Assembly: GCA_020724775.1 (NCBI GenBank)
Contig: DYGG01000004.1
Location: 1-39,599 of the forward strand
Length of the DNA: 39,599 bases
Direction: 5' to 3'
Source: Ignavibacterium sp.
Lineage (GTDB): Bacteria > Zixibacteria > MSB-5A5 > GN15 > PGXB01
The position numbers were made by a program, and so were the translations under genes. Shown here piece by piece: positions 8,866 through 17,921 of the stretch. The notes under the pieces are model-generated. The model had not been told where the DNA came from. It made no database searches and saw nothing but the letters and a program-made list of their open reading frames with translations. The number at the start of each line of letters is the position of its first letter. The stretch's first letter is position 1.

Positions 8866-9267
8866 GTAAAGAAGCCAATTAAGCAGACAGATTCGTTAGC
8901 AAATAGCCAATAATTTTACACGACCGTTAAGCCGTCCCTTAAAATCTGGAAAATGAATCTGCCTTTTCAACAAATTATCGGCAAAAAAGTGCCAGAAAAT
9001 TACGACTAATATTATCCATTATAACCCCTCATATACCATTTAATTGGTTGAAGTTTAACAATTTACGCAAAAAGCCATATTACTATTTGAAGATTTGTTC
9101 AGCGATTATGGAGGTATAAAGTCCTCGTTAAGGCAATCTGAATTGATAACGGCTTATAGATGAGGAGTACATTTTCTGGGAATAGAGAGTCGGGAGAAAT
9201 TGCGGCATTTAGGTGGAACCGGTACGGTTATACTGAAGCGCTCTGGTCGATTGACTCTGATCTCTGA
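8866..9267. other. 402-bp non-coding gap upstream of the cytochrome operon
   Basis: AT-rich intergenic sequence between the start of the electron-transfer operon and the end of the broken hydrolase. No convincing ORF, tRNA or hairpin terminator was seen. The operon promoter should lie here on the minus strand, but I could not find a clear -35/-10 pair. Confidence 0.5.
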
Positions 9268-10065
9268 CTAATCTGCCACGGAATATGCCCCGTTGCTTAG
9301 TTGCGCCGATAGGAAACGCTCAATCATCCGGTTGACCCAGTCGGGATGGGTCATTGGCGCCATATGGCCCAGGTTGAGAAGTCCTCGCACTTCTGCCTGC
9401 GGAAGCGTTTTCCCCAAAAGCCAGGTTATTTTCTGGGTTGATGCTGGGGAATCAAGACCGTACTGAAGTAGCGTCGGCTTGCTGAAGCCGGCGATATCAT
9501 ACAACGATTGCTGGCTGTAAATGGCGGCGTCAAACTCACTCGGCACCTTTGTCATTCTCTCGGCGACCGCTTTCTTCTGCCAATCCGGGAGCGCCCCCCG
9601 GTTATCGCCGCCGGTTCAGTAATTAACAAATTTTTCCGCCGCCTGCATCGGGTCTTCTTTCTCCATATTCTTTCTGACACTGGTCTGAACTTCCCAGACT
9701 TCCCGCGCCTCTGCCGAGCAGGGGACATCCCCATACAGAAGGTGAAAGAGGACCGGTTCATATACCACCAGACTGGCCACTATGTCGGGATGAAGCAGCG
9801 CGCACGCCATTGCCACCGCCCCGCCGTATGAACGTCCCACCAGATGCGCCGGCTCATCATATGTTGCCAGCGCCGGTTCTATCAGCGCGACCTCATCATT
9901 CAGAGTGAGCATCCGCTCCTCTTTCCATTGCGGTGATTTGCCATAACCGTAGAGGTCAACGGCTATCACGGAGAAACTGGTACTGCTGTGCAGACAGAGC
10001 ACCGGCGGTCCTGAACCGACAACTTGAAAATAAGGACAGGTTTCCGACATCGACATCTCTTTCAT
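9268..10065 (-). pseudogene. Alpha/beta hydrolase, broken by an in-frame TGA and an internal deletion
   Basis: Read through the stop, this is one alpha/beta-hydrolase fold protein in a single frame. The N-terminal part has the HG-type oxyanion region (PPVLCLHSS), the strand AVDLYGYGKS and the nucleophile elbow G-R-S-Y-G. The second part has the C-terminal helix region and the probable catalytic His in LNLGHMAP. A TGA at 9616-9618 interrupts it after FVNY, at a place where relatives normally have Trp (FVDYW-G), so TGG to TGA is the likely lesion. About 20 residues are also missing between the LHSS loop and the VIAVDLYG strand without a frame change. The TTG at 10092 is an alternative start. 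With two independent defects it is most likely inactive. Original substrate unknown. Confidence 0.7.
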
Positions 10066-10202
10066 TACATCTTTTCCCCGACCCGTAGACAACTCAAATC
10101 TTTATGAGACTATCCCTTTGTGGCGATAGCCATAATGGGGGCAATTTGTGAAGGCTTCACGATGAAAGATTACGATTTATTAGAGCGGAATCGGCATACA
10201 AT

Positions 10203-10934
10203 TTATGTTGTAACGGCTTTATCAGGCCGGCTCGCCTGGTACAGATGCTGATAAATGTCTCTGGCGATGGCGGTCATTTCTCGGATATAATCGCCGCTGA
10301 GAGGGCGCTTCTTGCTTAACTGTTTCAGGCTTGTAACATCAAAATAGGAAAGAGTCAACAGATGTCGGTCGGCCGAGAGCATAAGACGACGGTCGGAACT
10401 TTCCAGCCAGCGAAGCATGGGCTCATCCAAAACCTTCTTTATCTCCTCGGGCTGATTTCCAAAGAGATAATACCTGGCGTCAAATTCCGGTGATAGATTT
10501 AACCTGATTGACGGTAGTTGGCGGCTGATGATTTTTTCGCTGAGAAGATTGATGAACCGGCCCAGTCTGCCGCCGAGCGGAATTTTGGGTGAGAGAATGA
10601 ATCGTGGTAGAATCAGTTGTGAGGAGCGGATAACCATTGTTCGATTGTTTGACTCTGACGGCTCCGGGTCAAAGAGATAGAGTTCCATTCCGCCGGTATT
10701 GTAGCGAAACGCTTTGCCGATATATCTGCGATTACGCGGCCGCCTGTCATCGGTCGCCCAGGGACCGTGGAGAGCCGCTCTTATATCGTCGTCAACCTGG
10801 GGAACCTCAAAGTAGCCGCACTCCATAAAGGTGCGCGCTACTGTTTCCTGATGCCGACGGTGGGAGCGTACCGAAAAGATGACCATCGCGATAATCAGCG
10901 CCGCCAGAAGAAAAACCAGATATGCCGGGTTCAT
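10203..10934 (-). CDS. Membrane-anchored protein of unknown function
   Basis: 243 aa with one N-terminal transmembrane helix (residues 4-22) followed by a basic stop-transfer cluster (RSHRRH), so the bulk faces the cytoplasm or stays close to the membrane. The rest is a mixed alpha/beta domain with a strand-rich middle (FRYNTGGMELYLFD) and paired Arg-rich segments. It resembles nothing I can name. No catalytic motif, CxxC or nucleotide site is visible. It stands alone on the minus strand between the broken hydrolase and the dockerin-like genes. Confidence 0.6.
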   Translation of the reverse strand: MNPAYLVFLLAALIIAMVIFSVRSHRRHQETVARTFMECGYFEVPQVDDDIRAALHGPWATDDRRPRNRRYIGKAFRYNTGGMELYLFDPEPSESNNRTMVIRSSQLILPRFILSPKIPLGGRLGRFINLLSEKIISRQLPSIRLNLSPEFDARYYLFGNQPEEIKKVLDEPMLRWLESSDRRLMLSADRHLLTLSYFDVTSLKQLSKKRPLSGDYIREMTAIARDIYQHLYQASRPDKAVTT

Positions 10935-11075
10935 TATGACTGACCTGCCTCTCCCGATATTGATACCGTTTCCATAATTGTCGGCAGGGTGGGAAGAGGA
11001 CTTAATCTGACAGACCCAAAACAGTTACGTCACGGGCTACCGTCGCTCAGTGGCAGGTATATGATATCATCATTT

Positions 11076-12674
11076 CTATAGAGCGGGGCTTCCCAGCCTT
11101 GACCTTATCCAATTGACCGTTTTCGGCGAACCTTTAATATGGAGCCACCAATCCGAGGTCGGATTCTCAAAGAAGACATCATATCGAAGCGTCACCACCT
11201 TCTCAATATCATTAAATTCCCGGGGCGCGCCGAACATCTGCTTGAAAAAGAGGGGATAATTGTACGTGTCGGGCAGTAGATAAGTCTCATCCTGTGACAG
11301 GGAGATCAGAAAGGCGCCGGTAAGCGCCGCCTGATGTAGGAATATTTTTATTTTGGGGTCGTCTTCCGCCAATTGCTTAATTACGGAATCTTTACACAGG
11401 ATTTCAGTGGTATCATTAGAATATCCAACTCTAATATCCATATCCTGAGCGGAGCCAAGAGAAGCGACAGGGGTGCTGTCAGCCAGAACCAAATAGAGCG
11501 CGCCGAGCGGTGCCGGGGTGGTAAGCGAGATTTTACCCTTGTTCTTCTTTATAGTTACCAGTTTTTCGGAATAAATTGGTGGAAAGCGAGGACTTTCTCC
11601 GGAAATGAAGCGTGAGATCCAGACGAGGTCGGATATGGTTAATGGGGCGTGGTCTTTGTTGGCATCGGTGGAAGCGATCTGTGCCGGCCGATTTACTGAG
11701 AAAACCGAATTATCGTGAGTAATTAAATAGTCAACGAATATATCCAGATCGGCTGGTTCAAATGGAAGGCCGTTAATGTTCAAATCTCCCGCCACTTGAT
11801 TGTCCAGATATCCGGCCAAATCGACACCGCCGTTGCGGAAGAGGACGTTGCGTTTCATAGAACCTGTATTTTTGAGGAGAGAATCGCAGTTATTACTAAT
11901 ACCAAAATGGGATGGCAGAGAACTGTCCCGACTGGCGCTGTATCCATAATCCACAAGGGCGCTCATGACTCCGGTGCTCTTTATCCCGGTCTGAGAAGAG
12001 GTCATATCAAGATAGGTTATGGTGTTGCTATGGCAGTTGAGCCAGTAGAATTTGATTGGCAAAGTGGCATTCTCCAAGGCACTTTTGAAAGGAATTTGAA
12101 ATATCAGTGTAAAAAGAATTCTCCTTATCTTATTGGCGCCTGACTTTGATAAAGGTGAGCACCGGTCGGGACTATTTGCGGCGGAAATTCTGATAAGTCC
12201 GCTTGGGCAGGATTGGTCGCACCCTTCGAAGCGGCCGATTTCGTGATGATAAAACTGCCAGAGGTCCCGGTCGCGCGGGTCAGCGCGGGATTTCCACCTG
12301 ACTTCCGGCGATTGAAGGCGCATGGTGTCGAAAGCGATGAGGAAATCGAAACCGAGGAGATCCTCGCCGGTCCCAATGAGAGTAATAGGAATTTCGACCG
12401 GATGGCCGATTCCTGCATCTCTTATTACGGGGATCCTCACTTCGAACCAGTCGCGGGGAAGGGAGTCGGCGAAAGTATCAAGAGGGAAGCGGTCCTGGGT
12501 GAAGGCGGAAGAGAAGATGAAGAAGGCGAAGACGGGAATCAGCCGCCGGATGCGGATGATTTTGCGTCGGGAAAGGGTTCCCGACGCCGCTTTGAGGTGA
12601 CAAATTCGTTCGATTACGCTTCTACCCGCAGATGTCAAAACCCAAGAGGGATTTTGACCTACTCGGAGATTCAT
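11076..12674 (-). CDS. Secreted dockerin-like repeat protein, without a C-terminal sorting domain
   Basis: 532 aa, paralogous to the next gene upstream. Shared features are the central cohesin-like beta domain (LLGFDFLIAFDT, with GCDQSCPSGLI matching GCDSRCPTGQI in the paralogue) and a pair of dockerin-like calcium loops (AGDLNINGLPFEPAD near 295; STDANKDHAPLTISD near 335). A signal-peptide-like segment begins only at residue 35 (SRRKIIRIRRLIPVFAFFIF). The 44 residues before it are partly encoded by a REP-like palindrome (12634-12664), and the ATG at 12674 has no ribosome site. The original start may therefore have been displaced or lost; a TTG at 12638 is an alternative. Unlike the paralogue it lacks a T9SS-like C-terminal domain. 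Extracellular or cell-surface location is inferred. Confidence 0.65.
   Translation of the reverse strand: MNLRVGQNPSWVLTSAGRSVIERICHLKAASGTLSRRKIIRIRRLIPVFAFFIFSSAFTQDRFPLDTFADSLPRDWFEVRIPVIRDAGIGHPVEIPITLIGTGEDLLGFDFLIAFDTMRLQSPEVRWKSRADPRDRDLWQFYHHEIGRFEGCDQSCPSGLIRISAANSPDRCSPLSKSGANKIRRILFTLIFQIPFKSALENATLPIKFYWLNCHSNTITYLDMTSSQTGIKSTGVMSALVDYGYSASRDSSLPSHFGISNNCDSLLKNTGSMKRNVLFRNGGVDLAGYLDNQVAGDLNINGLPFEPADLDIFVDYLITHDNSVFSVNRPAQIASTDANKDHAPLTISDLVWISRFISGESPRFPPIYSEKLVTIKKNKGKISLTTPAPLGALYLVLADSTPVASLGSAQDMDIRVGYSNDTTEILCKDSVIKQLAEDDPKIKIFLHQAALTGAFLISLSQDETYLLPDTYNYPLFFKQMFGAPREFNDIEKVVTLRYDVFFENPTSDWWLHIKGSPKTVNWIRSRLGSPAL
12634..12664 (-). repeat. REP-like palindrome, copy A (GTAG + stem-loop)
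   Basis: A 31-bp unit identical to those at 38761-38791 and 38869-38899. On the minus strand it reads GTAG, then GTCAAAATCC, a CTCTT loop, then GGGTTTTGAC. A GTAG tetranucleotide 5' of an imperfect palindrome is the known layout of REP elements mobilised by IS200/IS605-related TnpA-REP (RAYT) transposases. This copy lies inside the 5' end of the adjacent coding region. Confidence 0.75.
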
Positions 12675-12699
12675 TAAATATATGCCACTCGAATATTCA

Positions 12700-14304
12700 T
12701 TACAGTTTATATATCAGGGTCAGGCGGCCGGATTTGGAAGAGGTGGTGATGCGGGCGTGGTAGATTCCGGCAGGAAGATTTTTCGGTTTCCAGACGGCGT
12801 GGTACAAATATGAGCCGGCAGGGCTGTCAAATTCCCAGACCTTCAGCCCGGAGGTGGCGTAAATCTGAAGACGCCAACTCGAGGAATCGGAAGGTGTGAA
12901 AGCGATGATGGTGGAATCTGAGAACGGATTGGGGTTGGCGATTACGGTCAGCGAGTCGCCTTTCAGAATATCCTCCGGCTTTCCGATGATGATACTTTTG
13001 AAAGCCGCGCCGTGGTAAGAGGCGACCTGAATATCGACCAATCTAATTTCGGAATCAGCCTGCAGAATCTCGCCGTTCGGGATGACATTACGCCCGAAGG
13101 AATAAAGCAACAGCCTGCTCTGAGAATTGACATATCCAGACTTAATCGCTAAGTCCTGGGAATTCGATGTGAGAGTTACAGCGATATCGCCCTCGAGAAC
13201 GACATGGAGAGCGCCGACTGGATGGGGAGCAGAAATAGAAATTATGTTGCTGTCAACGGCAACGAAAAGCGGCTCATAGATTGGCGATGGTACCGGTATG
13301 GCATCCCCCACAATAACTCGCACGAGATAGACAAAATCGGCTAATTCAAGGGGAATTCCGTTGCCATTGATATCAGTGGCGGCGGTTTGAGCATCTATGT
13401 TAATATAAAATGCACCTATTCCCACAACAAAGTAATTGGAGAAGATAACCGCATCGCCGATTTCGCACGGTATTCCGTTGAGATTTATATCACCCATTGA
13501 ATGGGTGTCTATCGAATCGGCGCAGATGATTTGAACGCCGCCATTATGGAAATCGACATATCTTCTTACCGGATGTTGTTCATCGGTTGAATCGCAGGCG
13601 CTGTTGGCGCCGGTATAAGAAGGGAAGGGATTATCAAATTCAACTCTCCTTTTGAATGCATCCCATACATAGCGGGAGATGCCTAATTGATAGGGGTCAT
13701 ATGTTTCCAGAGTGTCATCTTGATAGACCACTTGATTGTCGCTGCAGTCTATCCAGAAGAAATTAATGGGGATAAATTGACATTCGAGAGTTCGGTCATT
13801 GGAAACCAGAAAGTCGAGAGTGAAAAGAGTAGTGCCATCGGGGACTCTGTATTCAAGCGGCTGATGAGGACCATCATTCTGCTCTGCCATGCAGACAAAC
13901 TTGATTTGCCCGGTCGGACATCTGGAATCGCATCCCGGAAGCGGTCCATAACGATAGACAAAATACTCCCATTCAAAGTCGCCGGGCCTGTCGTAAAGAG
14001 GACCTCTGGTTGCCCCCATGAAAGCCAACGGATAGGAATCATACCCAATGGTGAAATCGAGGTAATAAATTCGTTCTTTGCCGGCGATTTTAGTAACGGG
14101 AACGAGAGTGTGATGTCCCTGCAGGACATCGCGGACGGTACCGATTCTAAAAGCGAGAACGGTGTCTTTCACCTCGCTATCATCGGTGCCAGCAAAATCG
14201 TCGGCGCCGCGGTATGGGTAGAGCAGATTCCGCTCGTCACCACATCCGGCAAAGAAAAGACAGGTGGAGACAATTAGCCCAATATATAATATTGCCCGTA
14301 TCAT
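12700..14304 (-). CDS. Lipoprotein with cohesin-like domain, dockerin-like loops and T9SS-like C-terminal domain
   Basis: 534 aa. A lipoprotein signal ends in FAG-C (Cys21). A large beta-sandwich domain binding cohesin/dockerin-like partners is suggested for about 50-200. Two calcium-loop repeats of dockerin type follow (GDINLNGIPCEIGD at 271 and TDINGNGIPLELAD at 310), each followed by a helix ending in a hydrophobic YFV/YLV pattern. The last 78 residues, from NPNPFSDST at 457, are a FlgD/T9SS type-A-like sorting domain, including LPAGIYHARI. Lipidation and a T9SS-like C-terminal domain in one protein is unusual. The homologous gene downstream shares everything except this end. Likely surface-displayed; binding partner unknown. 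Confidence 0.75.
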   Translation of the reverse strand: MIRAILYIGLIVSTCLFFAGCGDERNLLYPYRGADDFAGTDDSEVKDTVLAFRIGTVRDVLQGHHTLVPVTKIAGKERIYYLDFTIGYDSYPLAFMGATRGPLYDRPGDFEWEYFVYRYGPLPGCDSRCPTGQIKFVCMAEQNDGPHQPLEYRVPDGTTLFTLDFLVSNDRTLECQFIPINFFWIDCSDNQVVYQDDTLETYDPYQLGISRYVWDAFKRRVEFDNPFPSYTGANSACDSTDEQHPVRRYVDFHNGGVQIICADSIDTHSMGDINLNGIPCEIGDAVIFSNYFVVGIGAFYINIDAQTAATDINGNGIPLELADFVYLVRVIVGDAIPVPSPIYEPLFVAVDSNIISISAPHPVGALHVVLEGDIAVTLTSNSQDLAIKSGYVNSQSRLLLYSFGRNVIPNGEILQADSEIRLVDIQVASYHGAAFKSIIIGKPEDILKGDSLTVIANPNPFSDSTIIAFTPSDSSSWRLQIYATSGLKVWEFDSPAGSYLYHAVWKPKNLPAGIYHARITTSSKSGRLTLIYKL

Positions 14305-14340
14305 TTTGCCTTACAGAGAAGAGAACGAATCTAATTTCTT

Positions 14341-15114
14341 CTAAAATCCAATCGAAAGCCCCCCATGCAGATAGACCCCCTCAGTGCTCAGGCTCATTCG
14401 AGTAGGGTTGGGGGCATCAACCAGCCAATACCGCTCGTTTTCATCTTTGAGGTCATCTGTCCGGAAATCCCGGTATCCCAATTCGGAGATAAAATCAATA
14501 TGCCGGGAAAGCGGCACAGCTACGCCGACCGTCCCGAATAATCCGTTTCCGGAGGCGGTGTATCTATATGGTTCCCCAGGGATAATAATGAAATCTTCCG
14601 GAAAGCGGGTTCTTATCTCGGCGGTGCCGTAGCAAAGAGCGCCTCCGAAGGTGACAAACAGAGTCGGCTTGCTTGCCATCAGGTTGACTTTCATTTTGAG
14701 ATAGGGGGCGGAGATGGAACCTCTGAGAGTGGTTTTGGCGCGGGCGATAACCTCGTTGCCATCGTAGTCGCCGATGTTGAAATTATCATACCGCTCAATA
14801 TCTGATTTCAGATAATTGTACCCCACAAAAACAGTTACCTGCGGAGCGACCTTGCAGCCCAGTTCGATATATCCGGTGAAGCCGTCATCAAGATTCTTAT
14901 TGAAAATCCCAATTGGAATGGCAACCCGGTCAAGGTAGTAGTCATTTATTTCATGAAAACTGTTATGGGCCCATCCGAGTCCGGCGCCCAGTTCCCATCC
15001 GGTCCCATCAGCGCGATAGCCCCTCTGGTGCCGCTCGACAGCAGGGGTCGTGACGGGAAGCAGGAGCAATACGACTGTAAGAGCAATGCCGAAGCGGAAA
15101 AGATGGCGGGTCAT
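14341..15114 (-). CDS. Small outer-membrane beta-barrel protein
   Basis: 257 aa with an N-terminal signal peptide (MTRHLFRFGIALTVVLLLLP). The rest alternates hydrophobic and polar residues in strands typical of 8-stranded barrels (WELGAGLGWAHNSF, YIELGCKVAPQVTVFVGYNY, VYLHGGLSIGF) and ends in Phe, the outer-membrane assembly signature. OmpW/OmpA-barrel-like; the exact family is not recognised. It is expressed from a near-perfect sigma-70-type promoter (15191-15218) and has a good ribosome site (AGAGGTGA). It probably forms a passive pore or structural barrel. Confidence 0.75.
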   Translation of the reverse strand: MTRHLFRFGIALTVVLLLLPVTTPAVERHQRGYRADGTGWELGAGLGWAHNSFHEINDYYLDRVAIPIGIFNKNLDDGFTGYIELGCKVAPQVTVFVGYNYLKSDIERYDNFNIGDYDGNEVIARAKTTLRGSISAPYLKMKVNLMASKPTLFVTFGGALCYGTAEIRTRFPEDFIIIPGEPYRYTASGNGLFGTVGVAVPLSRHIDFISELGYRDFRTDDLKDENERYWLVDAPNPTRMSLSTEGVYLHGGLSIGF

Positions 15115-15190
15115 ATTTCACCTCTCTATGTTCGTCGCTATCTCTTATACAAATTGACGAGCGAGGAGCCGCGATATCTACTGCATTTTC

Positions 15191-15218
15191 ATTATAATCA
15201 AAAGGGCGATTCTGTCAA
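15191..15218 (-). promoter_or_regulatory. Sigma-70-type promoter of the outer-membrane barrel gene
   Basis: Minus strand TTGACA (15213-15218), 16-bp spacer, TATAAT (15191-15196): both hexamers perfect. It drives 14341-15114, about 75 bp downstream. Confidence 0.8.
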
Positions 15219-15295
15219 CCGGTTATTCTACCTGCCATGCGCGGTTTCTACATTACTGCAGAGATACGCCGGGGCGAGAACTTCCCCGTTTTCCC

Positions 15296-15323
15296 TTGAC
15301 GATAGGCGGATTATCGGTATATT
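15296..15323 (+). promoter_or_regulatory. Probable promoter of rpmH-rnpA-yidD-yidC
   Basis: Plus strand TTGACG (15296-15301), 16-bp spacer, TATATT (15318-15323), 36 bp before the rpmH start. It is divergent from the barrel promoter. Confidence 0.65.
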
Positions 15324-15359
15324 TATGGTTTTGATATTACAAGATAAAGGGTTAACAGA

Positions 15360-15512
15360 ATGAAACGCACTTATCAGCCTTCCAACAGGAAGAAACTCAA
15401 CGACCATGGTTTCCGGAAACGGATGTCGACCGCCGATGGACGCAAGGTATTGTCGCGCCGTCGCGCCAAAGGGCGCAAGCGACTGACTGTCGGAGCCAAG
15501 AAAAGAAAATAG
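15360..15512 (+). CDS. rpmH: 50S ribosomal protein L34
   Basis: 50 aa, [20 protein letters not shown] followed by the basic tail [12 protein letters not shown] typical of L34. Highly conserved, so recognition is certain despite its small size. It belongs to the large ribosomal subunit. A TAG stop (15510-15512) is followed after one base by the rnpA start codon. Confidence 0.97.
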   Translation: MKRTYQPSNRKKLNDHGFRKRMSTADGRKVLSRRRAKGRKRLTVGAKKRK

Positions 15513-15513
15513 A

Positions 15514-15861
15514 TTGCCGCGCCAGAGTATCAAAAGCAGAAAAATGATTCGCTCTCTGCTACAGAACGGCAAGAAATTTCACTCCTCGAACCTGACGGTC
15601 TATCTGGATAAGAGTTATCCGGTTGCGCCGGGAAGATTTCTGAGTTCGTTCCATGTTTCCACGGCTCAAATTCCCCGAGCAGTGGACCGGAACCGTCTGC
15701 GGCGCTGGCTCCGCGAGGACCTGCGCCGGATAGCCCGGCAAAAAGAACTTACCGGCGCCATGATAGTCCGGTTCAAGACAGCGGAAGCGGCAATCGAACA
15801 TCATAGATTAACCGACGAACTGGAAGCGGTTTTGTCGGCGGCATTGAAAAATGAGAATTAA
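15514..15861 (+). CDS. rnpA: Ribonuclease P protein component
   Basis: 115 aa basic protein that assists the RNA subunit in maturing tRNA 5' ends. The start is a TTG at 15514, one base after the rpmH stop. An ATG at 15544 would cut off the conserved N-terminal SRKMIRSLLQNGKKFHS region, so TTG is preferred. The family RNA-binding signature RNRLRRWLRED is present. The 3' end overlaps yidD by 11 bp. Gene order rpmH-rnpA-yidD-yidC is conserved in bacteria. Confidence 0.93.
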   Translation: MPRQSIKSRKMIRSLLQNGKKFHSSNLTVYLDKSYPVAPGRFLSSFHVSTAQIPRAVDRNRLRRWLREDLRRIARQKELTGAMIVRFKTAEAAIEHHRLTDELEAVLSAALKNEN

Positions 15862-16099
15862 CGGCGTCTCCATATTTGCCTATCCCCTGCTTTTGGGAAT
15901 TCTGATTTACCGCTACACACTTTCGCCCGTAGTTGGGCAAGAGTGCCGTTTCTATCCAACCTGCTCGCATTATGCCGAGACGGCGTTGCGAAAGTATGGG
16001 GCACTCAAAGGCTCCTGGCTGGCGGTGAAACGGATTTGCCGCTGCCACCCCTGGCATGAAGGCGGCCTTGACCCGGTGCCGGGATCTGATACCGAATAA
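15851..16099 (+). CDS. yidD: Membrane protein insertion efficiency factor YidD
   Basis: 82 aa with the YidD signature CRFYPTCSHYAETAL and the ending HPWHEGGLDPVP. Hydrophobic N-terminus. It acts at the inner membrane with YidC. It overlaps rnpA by 11 bp and is followed 17 bp later by yidC, which supports one operon. Confidence 0.93.
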   Translation: MRINGVSIFAYPLLLGILIYRYTLSPVVGQECRFYPTCSHYAETALRKYGALKGSWLAVKRICRCHPWHEGGLDPVPGSDTE

Positions 16100-16116
16100 A
16101 CTGATGAGGGAATATC

Positions 16117-17859
16117 GTGGAAAAGAAAACTGTCATACTGATTGTCCTGCTGGCGGCGCTGGTCATTTTCTGGATGCCGATAATGACCAAATTCGGCCTA
16201 ATCAAACCGGCGCCTCCCCGACCGGTACCTACCAAGCAGGTTGACACGGTCTATGCGCAACCGGAGACAATTAAGCGCGACACGGTCGTTCTCCCGGCGC
16301 CTCTTCCCGATACCGCTGCGCCTCTGTTTGTCGCGCAGAATACGAATGAGTCGCTTCCACCGCAAGATTCTGTTATCATCGAAACCGAACTCGGGCTAAT
16401 CACCTTTTCCAATTACGGCGGCGGACCGGTTTCGTTAAAGTTGAAAGAATATAGGTACCCCAGCCGCGGCTCCGGCGAAACCGGCACCGATACCGGGCTG
16501 GTAGAGATGCTTCCCGATTGCCGTCAGGCGACCCCGGAATTCCTCTTCAGTGGAGGGGACTTTAACGCCAACTCTCTGATTTACACCTGCTCGCATCCGA
16601 AGGGGAAATATGACGTCAGTGGCTCCCCCTTTGAACTGCTCTACACCTTTACCAATGAAAACGGCGGCTCCATATCTAAGAAATATCGCTTCTATCCGGA
16701 CCGTTACTCGTACGACCTTATAATAGAGATTAACTCCCGCTCGGCGCTTGGCTTTGAGCGGCGTTATTCGCTCGAGTGGAATAATCCGCTGGCGCCGACT
16801 GAAATTTCGGCAATGGATGATTTTAATTCGACCTGGTCGATGTCGTTCATGGGAACTGACCGGGTCAAATATGACGATTATACCGACAACAAGTACAGCG
16901 TCAGCAATGAAGGGGTCACGCAATGGATTGCTTCGCGCAGCAAATATTTTGCGGCGATACTGATTCCCCGCTCGCGGGAGGCCTCCGGTGCTCAATCGAC
17001 CGGGGTGAAAGAAACGATTCAGACGGCTCGCGAGGCGGTGCAGGCGCGACGGGTCACGGTCGGTCTGATGATGGATATTCAGCCGGGGGAACAGATTCGC
17101 GACAGTTTCACTATTTTCGCCGGACCGATTGACTACGACCTGCTGCGCGGCCTTGACCATAGTGTCGCCGATATCATCGATATCGGCACCACTCCGTTTG
17201 TCGGCTGGATTATCAAGATTTTTGCTATCCCGATAATGTGGCTTCTGCCGCGGATGTACGACTTCATCCCCAATTACGGTTTTGTCATTATCATCTTCTC
17301 TCTGTTTGTAAAGGTTTTGACCTGGCCTCTATCGAAGAAAACGGTCAAATCGATGATGGCAATGAAGGAACTTCAGCCGAAAATGCAGGAACTCCAGAAG
17401 AAGCATAAGAACAATCCGCAGGCGCTGAACCGGGAGATGATGAAATTATATAAAGAAGCGGGGGTCAATCCTTTCTCGGGATGCCTGCCGTATCTTCCGC
17501 AACTGCCGCTCTTTATCGCCCTTTATTCCGTATTCAGCGCGACCATTCTGCTCCGCCAGGCGCCGTTTATTTTGTGGTGGGATGACCTTTCGCGCGGGGC
17601 GCTGTCGCTGACTGACCCGTATATCATTATGGTCATTTTGATGATGGCGCTGATGTTCGTGCAGCAGAAAATGACCATGACCGACCCGAAAAACAAGATT
17701 CTGATATATCTAATGCCGCTTATGATGGGCTTTATCTTCTATCGGGCATCGGCCGGGCTGGTTCTTTACTGGACCTGTTTTTCGCTATTCTCTTTCCTGG
17801 AGCAGTTGTTAGCAAAACCGAAGACGCAGACTTCGACCGATATGACGGTGCAGACATAG
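16117..17859 (+). CDS. yidC: Membrane protein insertase YidC
   Basis: 580 aa, the full size for a Gram-negative YidC. GTG start at 16117 preceded by GAGGGA. Residues 5-23 form the N-terminal membrane helix, then a Pro-rich linker and the periplasmic P1 domain (about 85-340). The conserved insertase core starts near 360 (IPIMWLLP; GFVIIIFSLFVKVLTWPLSK), with the cytoplasmic coiled loop and the GVNPFSGCLPYLPQLPLFIAL segment. It inserts and folds inner-membrane proteins, with or without Sec. Unlike many genomes, mnmE/jag does not follow; the next gene is convergent. Confidence 0.96.
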   Translation: MEKKTVILIVLLAALVIFWMPIMTKFGLIKPAPPRPVPTKQVDTVYAQPETIKRDTVVLPAPLPDTAAPLFVAQNTNESLPPQDSVIIETELGLITFSNYGGGPVSLKLKEYRYPSRGSGETGTDTGLVEMLPDCRQATPEFLFSGGDFNANSLIYTCSHPKGKYDVSGSPFELLYTFTNENGGSISKKYRFYPDRYSYDLIIEINSRSALGFERRYSLEWNNPLAPTEISAMDDFNSTWSMSFMGTDRVKYDDYTDNKYSVSNEGVTQWIASRSKYFAAILIPRSREASGAQSTGVKETIQTAREAVQARRVTVGLMMDIQPGEQIRDSFTIFAGPIDYDLLRGLDHSVADIIDIGTTPFVGWIIKIFAIPIMWLLPRMYDFIPNYGFVIIIFSLFVKVLTWPLSKKTVKSMMAMKELQPKMQELQKKHKNNPQALNREMMKLYKEAGVNPFSGCLPYLPQLPLFIALYSVFSATILLRQAPFILWWDDLSRGALSLTDPYIIMVILMMALMFVQQKMTMTDPKNKILIYLMPLMMGFIFYRASAGLVLYWTCFSLFSFLEQLLAKPKTQTSTDMTVQT

Positions 17860-17889
17860 GGCTCAAAATACAGCGATTATTGACAACAG

Positions 17890-17917
17890 AAGGCGGCTGT
17901 AGTGCCGCCTTTCTCAT
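17890..17917. terminator. Hairpin between the convergent yidC and ABC ATPase genes
   Basis: AAGGCGGC (17890-17897), 6-bp loop, GCCGCCTT (17904-17911), then a T-rich tail on the plus strand. It can act on both converging transcripts, though the tail is short. Confidence 0.65.
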
Positions 17918-17921
17918 TCCA

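Noticed and set aside
9616-9618. TGA recoded as tryptophan or selenocysteine
   Set aside because: TGA is a normal stop for many genes here (for example the TGATG overlap at 4961), and no SECIS-like hairpin was seen; a nonsense mutation is simpler.
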